A stretch of DNA of 64,000 bases from Batkoa obscura (GCA_030770535.1 JASVEC010000021.1:134001-198000); one strand, 5' to 3'. Positions 22,178-33,245 are shown, counted from the first letter of the stretch. The notes: a model not told the origin generated them from the sequence alone. A program made the numbers and translations.

Positions 22178-23433
22178 TTATTTATTAAACGTTATTTGAC
22201 TTTCTCGTATTTTTTTGTAATAGTCTATGTCACATAAGTCTTTAAATAAGCAGCCACAACCAGGTTCATTTTGGATTTTACGGAATGTTAAAGAGAGGCG
22301 TTCTTTCCTTTCCATCAATTGACCATCTGGTAAGGGGTCTGATTTTCTAAGCTTTATAGAGTGCTCCCAACCATACCTTGATTCTCCGCCTATAATAACT
22401 AATGAACGTGGTTTTAAAAGTCGATGGCCAACTTCACCAGTGCTAGGTTTACGGAACTCCATAACAATTTGATTCTTTAAGCTGATAATTAATATAGTAT
22501 TATGAAAAGCTGTATGTGAGTCACAATGTGGCGGTATACCAGATCCCACTGGATAAGAAGAAATTGTTAATTGATCCATTGTATGGTATTGTGGATATGC
22601 TTTATAAAAACGATGAAGAGCAGGGACTACAAAATTTGGAAATGGATCCATTTTTAAACCAACATGCTTGATTTTATAACTAAATTCATAGCCAAAATGT
22701 TTCTAAGAAGAATAAACAAAGCTTAATATTATACAACTAGACTTACCACATGCCTACCCTTTACTATTCCCCATCCTTCATAACTTTCTATGGCAGAAAG
22801 CATTTCATTTTCTTCCTCTAGGGTAATGAACTCATCATGATATACTAAACCTGGGACATGATAGTTAAAATCTATTATTTCATTTATTACTATTTGATCC
22901 GGGTAAAATCCTGCGTATAATACTCGATCTTCAAGGTCAGCGCATGGCTTATAATGGATTAATTCTAATGCATTTATTGCGTCTTCTACTGTATTGAATT
23001 GTACAAAAGAGAAGGGCTAAAATAAATAATTAGTAATCAGCTCAACATCAATAAAAAAACAGCAAATGTATTTGTTCATTAGATTTAACTAATTTTTTTA
23101 AATAGATTTAAAATTATGTAAAATTCCCATTAATTTTAACCTTTTCTTTTAACTGAAGCTGAACATTACCATACCAATAGGCATCTCAACATTTTTGAAG
23201 CCATTGAATTTTCGTAACGCCGAATTTACAGCCTCTGGTGAAATACCACCAACGCCACCAAATCCAAGATTAGCAATACATATCGTAGTCGTTGGTGTTT
23301 CTGAAAACAAATTACTATAATCATCTTTAACATCATCTTTTTTTAGCAATTTCACCAACGTTTTGTATGCTTGTTTCCGGCGCTTTTCTAATATATAATA
23401 TCCCTTTGTTTCCCTTTTATTTGGCCTTCCCAT
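22178..23433 (-). CDS. ALKBH8-like RRM-AlkB tRNA dioxygenase
   Basis: Fe(II)/2-oxoglutarate dioxygenase of the AlkB family joined to an N-terminal RRM, as in animal ALKBH8, which hydroxylates wobble-uridine side chains. Three exons (first ends after VEMPIGM; second ends after VKGRHV). The RRM is in the first half (TTTICIANLGFGGVGGIS, then PFSFVQFNTVEDAINALELI). The catalytic domain has VKHFGYEFSYKIKHVGLK, the Fe-binding HxD in GIPPHCDSHTAFHN, the distal His in SRYGWEHSI and the 2-oxoglutarate-binding Arg in RLSLTFRKIQ. A Cys cluster follows (PGCGCLFKDLCD), matching the CNC..C segment after the AlkB domain in ALKBH8. The methyltransferase domain fused in animals is absent: the protein stops at about 345 residues. 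A separate Trm9-type enzyme would be expected elsewhere. Confidence 0.88.
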
Positions 23434-23923
23434 TATTTCCTTTGTTTTTGAAATTTAAAAAAACGAGATTTTTCGTTTCCAGAGAGCCAATAAAAAATAT
23501 TTGAAACTATTATTATTCTTTAAATTATCATAGTTATACTTAAAGACACTATTTAAATTTTAATTACTGGCTATATAAAAACACAAAGTATGGTAATGAA
23601 TAACCTAATAGTAGCAGGTAGTTTTTAAAAAGAGTCTTAATTATTTTATTTGTGATGATATGTGAAAAATAATCATATTTAAATGTATACCAAACGATTA
23701 TTATTTATGAATAACAAGTTAAAAATGAATAACAAATGTTTATACTAATTTATATAAAGACCAAGTGAAATTCTAACCATTGAATTAACACTTGTAAATC
23801 CTACTATTTTATAAATTAAAATTACTCAAATTAAATAAATCTAAATAACAATTAATAGTAATATATTCAATAAAAATTTTTATAAAGATTTGTTAACTTC
23901 ATTAAAAAGTAAAACTCATTTCC
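23434..23923. other. Intergenic, nothing recognised
   Basis: AT-rich 490 bp between the ALKBH8-like gene start and the complex I subunit gene end. No repeat copy or exon seen. Confidence 0.45.
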
Positions 23924-24257
23924 TTATTCCTCAGTTTCTTTAGAAGCGCTTTGTGAGGCTTCCTTTTCATTTTTATAAATCAAACTTGGGTATTTGTATA
24001 ATGACATGCCACGAGTTTTTCCTTGAACATCAAAAACATTCTATCAGAAAATAACTAGTTAAATAAATTACATTATATAAATTCCACTAACTTACATCAT
24101 ATCGTTTGCAGACCCAATAGATACCTGCAGGTATACCGATACCAAATACTAAGGCATATCTTACCATACGTGGTGTCCAATAAGAATGTTCATGGATTGT
24201 TTCACGTAAGGAATTGAATTTTTCAATAGCTGGATCAAGTTTAATTGTGTTACCCAT
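23924..24257 (-). CDS. Complex I accessory subunit B15/NDUFB4-like
   Basis: Small two-exon gene, about 92 residues, start ATG 24257 (MGNTIKLDPAIEKFNSLRE). Exon 1 continues SYWTPRMVRYALVFGIGIPA, a single membrane segment, and YWVCKRYD. The intron (about 24042-24096, donor GTAAGT) leads to NVFDVQGKTRGMSLYKYPSL and an acidic/Ser tail. The pattern DPAIExxNxxRE, then TPR, then one helix ending GxPAGxYW, is that of the fungal B15/NDUFB4 subunit of respiratory complex I. I am confident it is a small mitochondrial inner-membrane protein and fairly confident of the family. It was too short to appear as a long open frame. Confidence 0.72.
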
Positions 24258-24651
24258 TTTGTAGCTTTCTAAAGATTAATCGAACTTTTTTTTAGCTTAG
24301 ATAATTGTATGGATAAATTAAGTTTTCGTTTTATTGGCCAATTAATCACTAATCTAATCTAAGATAAAAATCTCACTGTTTTTATGGGATTTATAATTAT
24401 CTGTAAGGGTTATAGGACTTAGTTGTATTATTTGCCATATTGTTGTTATGTTTGTATATATGTATCATAGATACAAAATCAAGCTTTAAAATATTCATAA
24501 AAAATGTAGCAAAACACATTCTAATAATAAGTACCTTTATATTGAATATTATAAATTTTATAATTATCAAAACTTATCTAAGTTGATTTAATTGGATAAA
24601 TAAATTTAACATTTTTATAAAAATAAAATAAACCATTTTATTATATTTAAC

Positions 24652-25311
24652 ATGAATCGCATCCTTGTTCAAAACGTCTCAAAAGGTTCTATCAAAATAA
24701 AAGCTAAATTACAGCTACCAGCCTTAATAAATAGCATAGTGCTAACAAGAAGCCTACATGTTACTAGCATATTAAAGCAAAAAAAGTTAGAGCCATTCAA
24801 AGATGAAAAGTATGAGTTGATATACGTTGGACCATTAAGTAAAACAGCTAAATATTTGAAGCTGTTTTCTATTAGTTCATTAATTTTAACATTTTCCTTA
24901 TCCCCTTTAATCTTTGTTATTGATGGTGGTTTATCCCCTATGGTTCGCTCCATTTTATTTGGCGGTGCCATCTTAACTTCTGGGCTATCAACAGCATTGA
25001 TTCATTGGTGTATTCATCCTTATCTTACCAGAGCTTGGGTCAATAAGCAAACTCTTGAAAAAGGAGAACTTATTGGAAATACACAACTTTTATTCGAAAA
25101 TATTACTATAATGGGGAAGTTCAACTATAATTTAATTGAGGCTGGAAAACTAGGAAGCAACTCAAGACTTTTTACAACCCATAAATCAAACGGTCATCTT
25201 TATTATATCCACCCCGAAATTGCAGAATCAAATCAAACCATGAGTCAGTTACTAAATCTTTCGTCTGGAAAATTAGAAGCTTTAAAGTATTCACAAAATC
25301 AATTAAAATAA
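24652..25311 (+). CDS. TMEM70/TMEM186-like mitochondrial membrane protein
   Basis: Single-exon protein of 219 residues. The N-terminus is a mitochondrial presequence rich in Lys/Arg/Ser (MNRILVQNVSKGSIKIKAKL, with SLHVTSILKQ near residue 40). The conserved core starts YELIYVGPLSKTAKYLKLFS and contains two hydrophobic hairpin helices (SLILTFSLSPLIFVI and SILFGGAILTSGLSTALIHW). The layout G-PLSKT-KxxKxFS plus two helices is that of the TMEM70/TMEM186/TMEM223 family, whose animal member TMEM70 assists insertion of ATP synthase c subunits. It is convergent with the gene for ATP synthase subunit f, a suggestive but possibly chance neighbourhood. Confidence 0.72.
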   Translation: MNRILVQNVSKGSIKIKAKLQLPALINSIVLTRSLHVTSILKQKKLEPFKDEKYELIYVGPLSKTAKYLKLFSISSLILTFSLSPLIFVIDGGLSPMVRSILFGGAILTSGLSTALIHWCIHPYLTRAWVNKQTLEKGELIGNTQLLFENITIMGKFNYNLIEAGKLGSNSRLFTTHKSNGHLYYIHPEIAESNQTMSQLLNLSSGKLEALKYSQNQLK

Positions 25312-25648
25312 AAGTAGAATTTAATAGTGAATTATTTTATTTAAATTATCTTATTTAAATTATTTAAGTATTATTCGAAATAGATTGTAGTTGTTTAATT
25401 TTTGTACATCCTTTTTTGTAGAATATTTTGCTTTATAACTAATATAAAATATAGCAATGATCTGAAAATTTGTTTTTGAATAATGGTATTAATAAGCTTT
25501 CAAAATACGTAACAGAAAGAAATCAAATAAAAAATCAACCAGTACAAAATCAAAAATAATATAAAATATCCTTTTAAATTAAATTACATCTGTTCTAATG
25601 CATTGACATTACTTTATATTGATAAAACCAAAAAACCTAGTTAAATCT
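25312..25648. other. Convergent spacer, nothing recognised
   Basis: About 340 bp of AT-rich DNA between the TMEM70-like and ATP synthase f stop codons. Confidence 0.45.
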
Positions 25649-26061
25649 TTAATGATGTTTAACATTCTTATGGTGAGCTATAAAAATTTATATAAATATC
25701 AACTATAAAAACAAAAATAAGTAATCTTACATAAATGGTTAACGTATTCCATGTAATAACCAAGGATGAAAAGAGTGGCAATGAAATGAACGATTGGGGT
25801 AGCGGAAGCATTTTCGCCTTCGAAATAACGTTGGCGGTACCATTCAAGGGGACCTGAGGCTTTTGAGTTATTTTTTGGGGCTGGACCCTTTGGAAGTTGA
25901 CGGTAAATGTAAACTAAATCGTCAACGTTAGTGGCTTCAGCACCAGTAGCTTGGGCAGCTGGGCTAGCAACGGTTTTACCGGCAAGATTTGGTGGAATGT
26001 AACTACGGGTAGCTAAACCACGTCTAGCTACGCGGGTGATCATACGGCTGACTGGAAACAT
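25649..26061 (-). CDS. ATP17: Mitochondrial ATP synthase subunit f
   Basis: Membrane subunit of the F1Fo-ATP synthase stator/dimer interface, about 119 residues. ATG 26061 gives a basic presequence MFPVSRMITRVARRGLATRS. The mature part reads DDLVYIYRQLPKGPAPKNNS and SGPLEWYRQRYFEGENASAT, then one membrane helix (IVHFIATLFILGYYMEYV). A short second exon (25649-25680 approximately) adds SHHKNVKHH-stop, restoring the His/Lys-rich C-terminus typical of the family; the frame read through the intron would end differently. An upstream in-frame TTG is not used. Confidence 0.88.
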
Positions 26062-26363
26062 ATTTAATTCAATCAATTATGAAAGTTGAGTGTTAAAAAA
26101 GATAATATAAATTAATACGGTATGACTTGTTGACCAATCAAATGCTGCTATTTAGTTACTTGTCACTCATTTTTAACTTAAATTTTAGTATTTGATTTGA
26201 TAAACCTTTATAAATATCCTAACTTTGATCCATGGTCGATGGGATTTCTTGGTGATGAGAGACAACCAATGAAAAGAAACAATTTGGTTAATAAATTTAG
26301 TCAAACTAAGTTCCATTAAATCAGATAACGAATAATTCGATGATGTAACAATTTCTTTATAAA
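26062..26363. promoter_or_regulatory. Shared divergent promoter region
   Basis: The 302-bp spacer between the divergent starts of ATP synthase f and the HMP-P kinase must hold both promoters. No individual element could be defined. Confidence 0.4.
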
Positions 26364-27303
26364 ATGAGCAAAGAAATAGTAAAAGTATTAACAATAGCAG
26401 GCTCCGATAGCGGAGGTGGTGCTGGAATACAAGCAGACCTAAAAACATATACGAGCTTAAAAGTATATGGAGTAAGTGTGATTACTGCTCTAACAGCCCA
26501 AAATACTTTAGGAGTCACTGATATTATGGAAGTACCTTGTGATTTTATTGAAAAGCAGTTTGATACGGTATTGAGTGATATACCTATATCGGTTGCAAAG
26601 ATTGGTAAATAGGTTTCTTGATTTGATTGTATCTTATTTAAATATTTTTCAAGGTATGTTAAGCTCAAAAGAGGTTATTCTAACAGTCTCAAATAAGCTT
26701 AAAAAGTATAATATTAAAAAAATAGTTTTGGACCCAGTAATGGTTTCAACAAGTGGATCCAAATTACTAAGAGAGGATTCTATAGCAACATTGATCCAAA
26801 CCTTAATTCCGCAATCTTATTTAATAACACCAAACTTAGATGAAGCAAAACTATTGACATCACTTGACATAAGTTCAATAGAAAGCATGGAACAATGCTG
26901 TAAAAAGTTATATGAAATGGGTCCAAAATATGTCTTATTAAAAGGGGGCCATTTGCCTTTAGATAAAGAATTAAAACATTGTGCGATTGAAAACTCTGAA
27001 ATAATTATTGATTTGTTTTATGATGGTAAAGAGTTTACGAGGATAGAGCATCCGTATATTCATACCCAAAATACACATGGATCTGGATGTACTTTATCTT
27101 CAGCTATTTCCTCCTATCTTTCTCATGGCTATAATGGTAATTTAATTATTTTGTTTTTAGTATAAGTTGACTTAACACTATTTTTAGTTTTAGAAGCGGT
27201 TAAAAAAGGAATTAGCTTTACACATAATGGTATAAAAGAAAGCTTCTCAGTCGGAAAAGGAGCAGGACCGTTGAACCATTTTCATTCTAAGATCGATATA
27301 TAA
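26364..27303 (+). CDS. THI20/thiD-like: Hydroxymethylpyrimidine (phosphate) kinase
   Basis: Ribokinase-fold kinase that phosphorylates HMP and HMP-P for thiamine synthesis. Three exons, about 280 residues. The N-terminus is diagnostic: [20 protein letters not shown], followed by [12 protein letters not shown]. After intron 1 (about 26606-26653) come [18 protein letters not shown] and [12 protein letters not shown], then [10 protein letters not shown] and the anion-hole/catalytic block [17 protein letters not shown]. The last exon finishes [20 protein letters not shown]. No C-terminal TenA/thiaminase domain is attached, in contrast to yeast Thi20, and the protein ends right after the kinase fold. 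Frames and phase-1 splices fit at both introns. Confidence 0.93.
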
Positions 27304-27452
27304 TAAATATTTGAAATATTCCATGTTATATTAATAGCTTTTTTTATATTATAACTCTTAGTATTTTTGATTTTTGAAATTGCATTTTTCTTAACCACAA
27401 ATTATTTTCCCATAATTTTTTTAATTTTTCGAAAATTTGTTTTTAATTTAGA

Positions 27453-28131
27453 ATGTTTAAATCAGTCCAGAAATTACTTACATTAAGCGGTGTAAGAAGT
27501 CTCAGCACAGGCAGAATTATATCGAAAGCATATACAGCTGGTAATTTCAGATGAACAATATATACAAATACCTAATACCATACCCTTCTATTTTTAGACG
27601 CACAAGAAGGAACCTTTGATTTGAGTCGTAAATTTGAGGAGCATGAAGTAGATTAAAGGTTTATTTAAATTGATAATTCTAACCAAGTTTTAGGTATACC
27701 AACCACGCGATTTAAATGAGCAAAACTTTTCAAGATATAAAGAACAACAAAGCCATAAACCTAAAAAAGATCTATTTCAACTTAATAATGCTAATCCAAT
27801 GAAAGAATATAAAGTAATTTGTTTTTAAATTAATTATTAGTTTGAAATTTATTTCATATCGATAGAATACCGATCTATTAAGCTACTATGTAACTGGACT
27901 TGGTAAAATTATGCCAATTAAGCAAACTGGTAATTGCTTTAATGGCTCCAAATATTAAGTTTTATAACATATTATTTAGGATTATCGAGAGTAAATCAAC
28001 GTAAATTATCAAGGGCTATTAAAAGAGCCAGAGCTATGGGTAATATTTTTAATGACCTTGTTTAGAGTAATAATAATCACATTTATTTAGGCTTCATTCC
28101 TTATACTTATAAGATTGATAACATTTATTAG
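27453..28131 (+). CDS. RSM18: Mitochondrial small-subunit ribosomal protein bS18m
   Basis: Six short exons, none long enough to stand out as an open frame. ATG 27453 gives MFKSVQKLLTLSGVRSLSTG, a typical mitochondrial presequence. Then come FDLSRKFEEHEVYQPRDLNE and RYKEQQSHKPKKDLFQLNNA. The conserved C-terminal exons read NTDLLSYYVTGLGKIMPIKQ, then TGLSRVNQRKLSRAIKRAR and MGFIPYTYKIDNIY-stop. The last blocks are the bS18 RNA-binding signature (L-x-YV...G-I-P...TGL..-QR-L..AIKRAR..GLIP). Introns are 43-60 nt with GT-AG ends. The exon joining is my reading; the family call is firm. Confidence 0.9.
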
Positions 28132-29584
28132 ATAGAATTAAAATAAAAATTTATTTTTTAAATACTTTTTTAAAGCTTGAAATTTTATAAATAAAAGCAT
28201 TGTTTATTTAAACAACGTGGAAAAGTTGGTGGTGAAATTGATATGAAATATAAGCCGGAAATTGTTAAGCTATTGAATTTGGAAGGATAGTGAATTACTT
28301 TAAAATGATTATCTTGAAAGAAATCTACTTGATTAAGGCAAAAAAAAGCTTTAGTAAGTTGCTTGAATATTATTATACAAACTAATAAAAACATAGGAAA
28401 ATGCGAATAAGAAAACTGAATGAGTAATTATAGCCATGAAACTATAGAATGATTTTAACGATATTTGAAAGCTCAACTTAATAAGTTAGAAGAGTGAAGC
28501 AAGGCTCTATAAATAAAAGTAGTAAATCAGTAAGTATAAATAATACCCAACACTCCTTCTAGAAGAAAATAAGTAATAAGTAGTTTAAACAATATAAACA
28601 AACAAACAAAAAAAGCGGAGAATAAATGCTGAGTATAGAGAATAGGTAATTTGTTACTAAAAATAAAATCTAAAAAAGGTGTTCTCTCGAAAAAAATGCT
28701 CTTCAATCCTATCTTCAATTGAGATTATTATTTCTTTAGCTTTTAATTACTCACTTGATGATATGGAATTAAAGTATTTTAAAATATAAAAATAGTTGCT
28801 TTAGTTATATAATAATTATAGATTTTATTTAAATTAAAACTACACTATTAAAAAAATTAAACTAATAACTATAGTTAATGTTATTCTAACTAATAAAATT
28901 GATCATTTTTTAACTAATGCATTTCTTATGTTATTTTATAAAATAGTATATTAGGAATAATTATAAACCTTAAATATTTTTAAAAAAATTAAATAAACCT
29001 TAAATCAAACAATCATTGTATATTGTTTATCAGTTTTTAATAAAAATGGTTATTTAATAAATACAATCAATATTTAAGAGATTATATAAGATAATATAAT
29101 ACTGATATAATATTAATATAATAGCTGATAAGTTATATTTAGTTATGTTTAATAAATATGGGGATGTTTTTTTTATCTCACTATTTTCCCATTTTTTAAA
29201 CGCTATTTGAATGGAAAAATTGTTAGTATAATTCTTAAACAAAAAAATACATCCCCATATACTAGTATATAAAACATAAATATAGTTATTATTTTAATTT
29301 TAATTTTAGTATTTGATTAGTAATTTTTTAACTTATATATAATCAATGATATAATATATAATATAGTACATAATATAATATGATATAAACTAACAGAGAA
29401 ACAATTGTATATATAACAAAACTGTATAAAAAACTAGCTGAGGATAAATCACCACATGACGTCATAATCCAAAATTAGCACTTCCGTATATAGGAATAAT
29501 TCAGATAAAAGATAAAATAGATAATAGAGTATGGTCTTACATCATATATTATTTTAAATTTTTTTAATTGTATTTGTAAATAAA
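28132..29584. other. Intergenic with a short coding-like fragment and one foldback repeat
   Basis: At about 28200-28290 the plus strand reads QRGKVGGEIDMKYKPEIVKL ending LNLEG-stop, which looks like the tail of a real protein, but I find no upstream exon and no family. Repeat copy 9 is at 29156-29260. The rest is AT-rich and empty; the minus-strand open frames here are not supported. Confidence 0.4.
29156..29260 (+). repeat. Foldback MITE-like repeat, copy 9 (forward)
   Basis: Well preserved: AATATGGGGATGTTTTTTTT, TCTCACTATTTTCCCATTTT, AAACGCTATTTGAATGG, GTTAGTATAATTCTTAAAC and right terminus ACATCCCCATAT. Confidence 0.9.
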
Positions 29585-30211
29585 ATGTTTAAATCAAAAA
29601 TTAATTATAATAACATTTTTACTAATGCTCAAATTGATATAGCTATAATACCTTCTCCTAATTCTTTATCTAATCCAGCTAGGTAAATTAGTTAAGTTTA
29701 TTATTGTTATTATTATTACTATTAAAGTTTAGTTCTGAATATACACCTACTTTAAGTGTAAATAAATTAAATATTATTAAAATTAAAGACCAGTTTAATA
29801 AAGTTAAAAGATGTTTTGATAGTTTTAGAAAAACTATTAATATAGATGTAAAATTTTTATTAATACTTATAATAGCTAAACTCTTTAATTTAGGTAAAGT
29901 CTCAGCTAAGTAAAAGTATCTCTTTTTTTAAATTAACAACTATTAAGTCAAAAAGAAATGCTTTAATAACAGCATGCTTAGCATTTACTAATTCTTTTGC
30001 TGCTAATAGCGAGATAAGTTTGGATGATTCATTTTTATCAAGTGCAAGTAAGTTTGCATTGAGTATTATTAGCATTTATGAAGGGGTCTTGTATTTATTT
30101 AAAGATGAAGACAAGTTGAGTGAAATGGGAAAGGTTGTTGAAGCTAAAAGCAATGCAAATTTAAAACTCAAAATTTTAACTGAGATTGTATCTATGAATA
30201 AAGGTAATTAA
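29585..30211 (+). other. Unrecognised decayed coding sequence
   Basis: A stretch of coding-like sequence in the same direction as the SET gene downstream, with composition like protein (KSKRNALITACLAFTNSF, then LKLKILTEIVSMNKGN). It is interrupted and cannot be read as one gene. The location between foldback repeats and an AT-rich desert suggests a fossil of a mobile element or a lost gene. No domain is recognised and I offer no family. Confidence 0.4.
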
Positions 30212-30294
30212 GAGTACTTGAAGCACCACTAATATACTTACTTACATCTTACATAGATGCTTTAATGCTTGATTTGCAGATTTCGATCTGCCTG

Positions 30295-31629
30295 ATGATA
30301 AAGATCAAAAACTTATCAGAGGAGCAGCCTACCATTGTGTATGATCCTAATGAGGTTTATGAGGTATTTTATCTCGATTTTTTTGACTTCAAAACTAACC
30401 TTTTTAGGTAGATATGATCATAGCTAAAAGAGATTTTAAGGTAAGTTTTGCAAAATATTTGAGGTTAAATGTAACTTTAAATATAGGATACAAAACAATT
30501 TTTAGTAAAATGGAAAGGGTACAGTAAGGAATTCGATACATGGGAACCCGAAGAAGCATTGAAAGGCTCTGAAGAATCTATTACTGCGTTCAACACCTTT
30601 GTTAAATTCTATTACAATCATCATTTTGCATCAAAAAGACAAAACCAAGTGTTAAAGGAAATTGAGGTAAGAAATTTAACCGTATATATATTTTTATTAA
30701 TATTTTAGCATCCGCTTTTGGATTTGGACTTAGCAAATCCAACATTGTTTGTTATTCCGGAGAATATTCAAAAATTCATGGGGATATTGTCTAAAGATGA
30801 AGGCCCTATCATTACTGTTATTAATGAAATTGATGACGTTGGGCCTCCTATCGATTTTGATTATATCAATGAAAGTGTGCCAATGTGTGAAATCCCAGAT
30901 AAACATTATATAACTGGTAATTTATGTAAGTGTAAAAAAGCATGCACTATTGGAAAAGGTGGGGTGTGCCCATGTATAAAACATAATGGAGGGTTTATAC
31001 CATACTCAGATACAGGATTACTAGTATTAAAACCACATATGTCTATATATGAATGTAGCTCAAAGTGTAGCTGCGATGATAGGTGTCAATTTAAAGTTGT
31101 CCAAAAGGGGAGAAAAGCTGATGTTCAAATCTATAAAACTGAAAAAAAAGGATGGGGGGTAAGAGCATTGGAAAGGATTCCTAAAGGAAGTTTTATATGT
31201 GAATATGTCGGGGAAATTATTACAACTAAAGAAGCAGATAAAAGGGCAGAAAAATGTGAAGAAACTGGGTTGAACTATCTTTTTAATTTAGATGGTGAAT
31301 TTGGGTCAGTTGAGGAAACTGAATATGTAATTGATGGGCAATATAAGGGAAACCTTTCTCATTTTTTTAACCATTCGTGTGATCCTACTTTAAAAGTCCA
31401 TCCTGTTTTTATTGAAAACAAATACATAGGCTTACATAGGTTAGCCTTTTTTGCTAATAAAGATATTGATCCTTTAGAAGAGCTTAGTATAGATTATACC
31501 GGTGGGATTGATCATAACTTAAAAAACCAAGAAAATAATAAAAAGGTAAAATACGACAATTCAGAGTCCAACTTAAAGCACAAATGTCATTGTGGTGCAG
31601 CTAACTGTAAAGGCTATTACTTCCAATAG
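30295..31629 (+). CDS. Histone H3K9 methyltransferase, chromodomain + SET (Clr4/SUV39 type)
   Basis: About 395 residues in four exons. The N-terminal chromodomain is assembled by splicing: EVYEVDMIIAKRDFK, then FLVKWKGYSKEFDTWEPEEA, with the aromatic cage residues Y, W and W of H3K9me readers. A Cys-rich pre-SET follows (CKCKKACTIGKGGVCPCIKH, then YECSSKCSCDDRCQFKVVQ). The SET domain has KKGWGVRALERIPKGSFICE, YVGEIITTKEADKRAE, the catalytic SHFFNHSCDPTL and LSIDYTGG. The post-SET CxCxxxxC is KCHCGAANCKGYYFQ at the C-terminus. This is the domain order of Clr4/SUV39H, which builds heterochromatin. The start is uncertain: ATG 30295 is used, with ATG 30265 in frame. Foldback repeats lie on both sides. 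Confidence 0.92.
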
Positions 31630-31753
31630 TCTGGTGTTATAATAATAAATATATTAAAATCATGCTTTTTGATAACTTGTTAAAGATAAAAAGCAAGATT
31701 GAGTTTGTTAAAAATTATTTCTAATTTTTTAATAAATACAAAATACTGATTTG

Positions 31754-31862
31754 TATATGGGGATATATTTTTTTGTTTAAGAAATTTTACTAACAAATTT
31801 TCCACTCAAATAGTGCCTAAAAATGAAAAAAGTAATAAAGCCAAAAAAACATCCCCATATAT
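31754..31862 (-). repeat. Foldback MITE-like repeat, copy 10 (inverted)
   Basis: TATATGGGGATATATTTTTT, TTTAAGAAATTTTACTAAC, CCACTCAAATAGTGCCTAA, AAAAGTAATAAAGCC, and right end ACATCCCCATATA. Both termini are intact. Confidence 0.9.
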
Positions 31863-32261
31863 TGAAATGTATATTAAGTTTTTAAACTAAATTATATTTT
31901 TTTATTAAATAACCAAAAAAAAAACAATAATAATAGTTTATCTAAGTTTAACAAACTGAAACTTGTTTTAAAATAATTAATTTATAAAATAGTTTACAAC
32001 TACAAATAATATAAAAATATATGCATTGAATAAAAATAATAAAAAACAAGATTTTGTTCAAATATAATAACATAACTGCTAATCCAAGACAAACTATAAA
32101 TTATTTTTATAGCTTTCAAATAAAAAAATTTACCAAAATGAATAATAATAAATCTGTATTCTTAATTTCTAAAATAATTTTGTATTTAAAATTGATTTAA
32201 AAAATAAATTTAAGTTTTTTATTGATAATAGAATTTTTAATTTTCAAAGCTAAAAAACATC

Positions 32262-32370
32262 AAATGGGGATGAATGATTTTTTTGGTTTCATTACTTTTT
32301 CCATGTTTTAAGCGCTATTTGAGCAGAAATATTATTAGTAAAATTCTTAAATAAAAATACATCCTCGAAT
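32262..32370 (+). repeat. Foldback MITE-like repeat, copy 11 (forward)
   Basis: AAATGGGGATGAATGATTTT, TTTCATTACTTTTTCCATG, AAGCGCTATTTGAGCAG, TTAGTAAAATTCTTAAAT and right end ACATCCTCGA. Confidence 0.88.
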
Positions 32371-32426
32371 TTTACACTTCCCTTTGCAATGAAAATTCAA
32401 CATATTTGACTGTTTCTGTTTTATCA

Positions 32427-32537
32427 TTATATGGGGATGTATTTTTGGATTTAAGAATTTTACTAATAATGTTTCCGCTCAAATAGCGCTCAAAGGATGG
32501 AAAAAGTGGTGAAATCGAAAAAAATATTCTCATATCA
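32427..32537 (-). repeat. Foldback MITE-like repeat, copy 12 (inverted)
   Basis: TATATGGGGATGTATTTTTG, TTTAAGAATTTTACTAATAA, CGCTCAAATAGCGCTCAAA, GGAAAAAGTGGTGAAATCG, with right end ATTCTCATATCA. It lies 56 bp from copy 11 in opposite orientation. Confidence 0.88.
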
Positions 32538-33245
32538 TGATTTTTCGAAAATAATTTGACTTTTTTTACACCACAAGCGATAAAAGTAATCAACTGCAAT
32601 TATAAAGCCAATTTTTGCAAAGCTATGGATAATTATCAGCAGAAATGAATTCCAATTAGAAAAATAATATTAAGAGTTAAATAGTTCTCCTATATAATAT
32701 TAGTTAATCTCCTGAGCACTTGTTATAAATCAATGATAAAGTAGTCAATGTTTTATTGGTGATTATAGAATATAATTGATTTTTTGAAACGGAAATAAAA
32801 TAAAATTTATTAAAATTATCCTTTATCAAAGGTTTAAAAAAATGAGATAACTATTGTAACCCTATGGCCAGCTACCTTTAGCATAAACCAAAAATATCGA
32901 ATTACTTTAGAAAAATCCAAATATATACTCAGAAGTATTGTGTTATCTCTTTATGGATTTCACTATATAATGTAGATATTATAAATAGCATTATAAAATA
33001 ACAGTTTACTTATAGAATCGGTTGTTTAAACCTAAATTATATAGAAACGTTGTACATCAATTACATGTTTTATATCAAATTTATTAACGCTAGTTAACTT
33101 TCATTATTACTACTATTATTGTAAATGTATATTGTAATCAACTATTATTTGTACTTAATAACAATGTTTATTATTAATGCCAAATAATCTTAGAATAATA
33201 CTTATAAAAAGTTTTTATTTTTTAAATAATTGATTTACTAGACCT

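Larger units (their letters stand above)
31630..33245. other. Intergenic with three foldback repeats
   Basis: 1.6 kb with repeat copies 10, 11 and 12, the last two as a close inverted pair. The remainder is AT-rich without exons; the minus-strand frame at 32372-32599 only translates repeat copy 12 and its flank. Confidence 0.55.
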
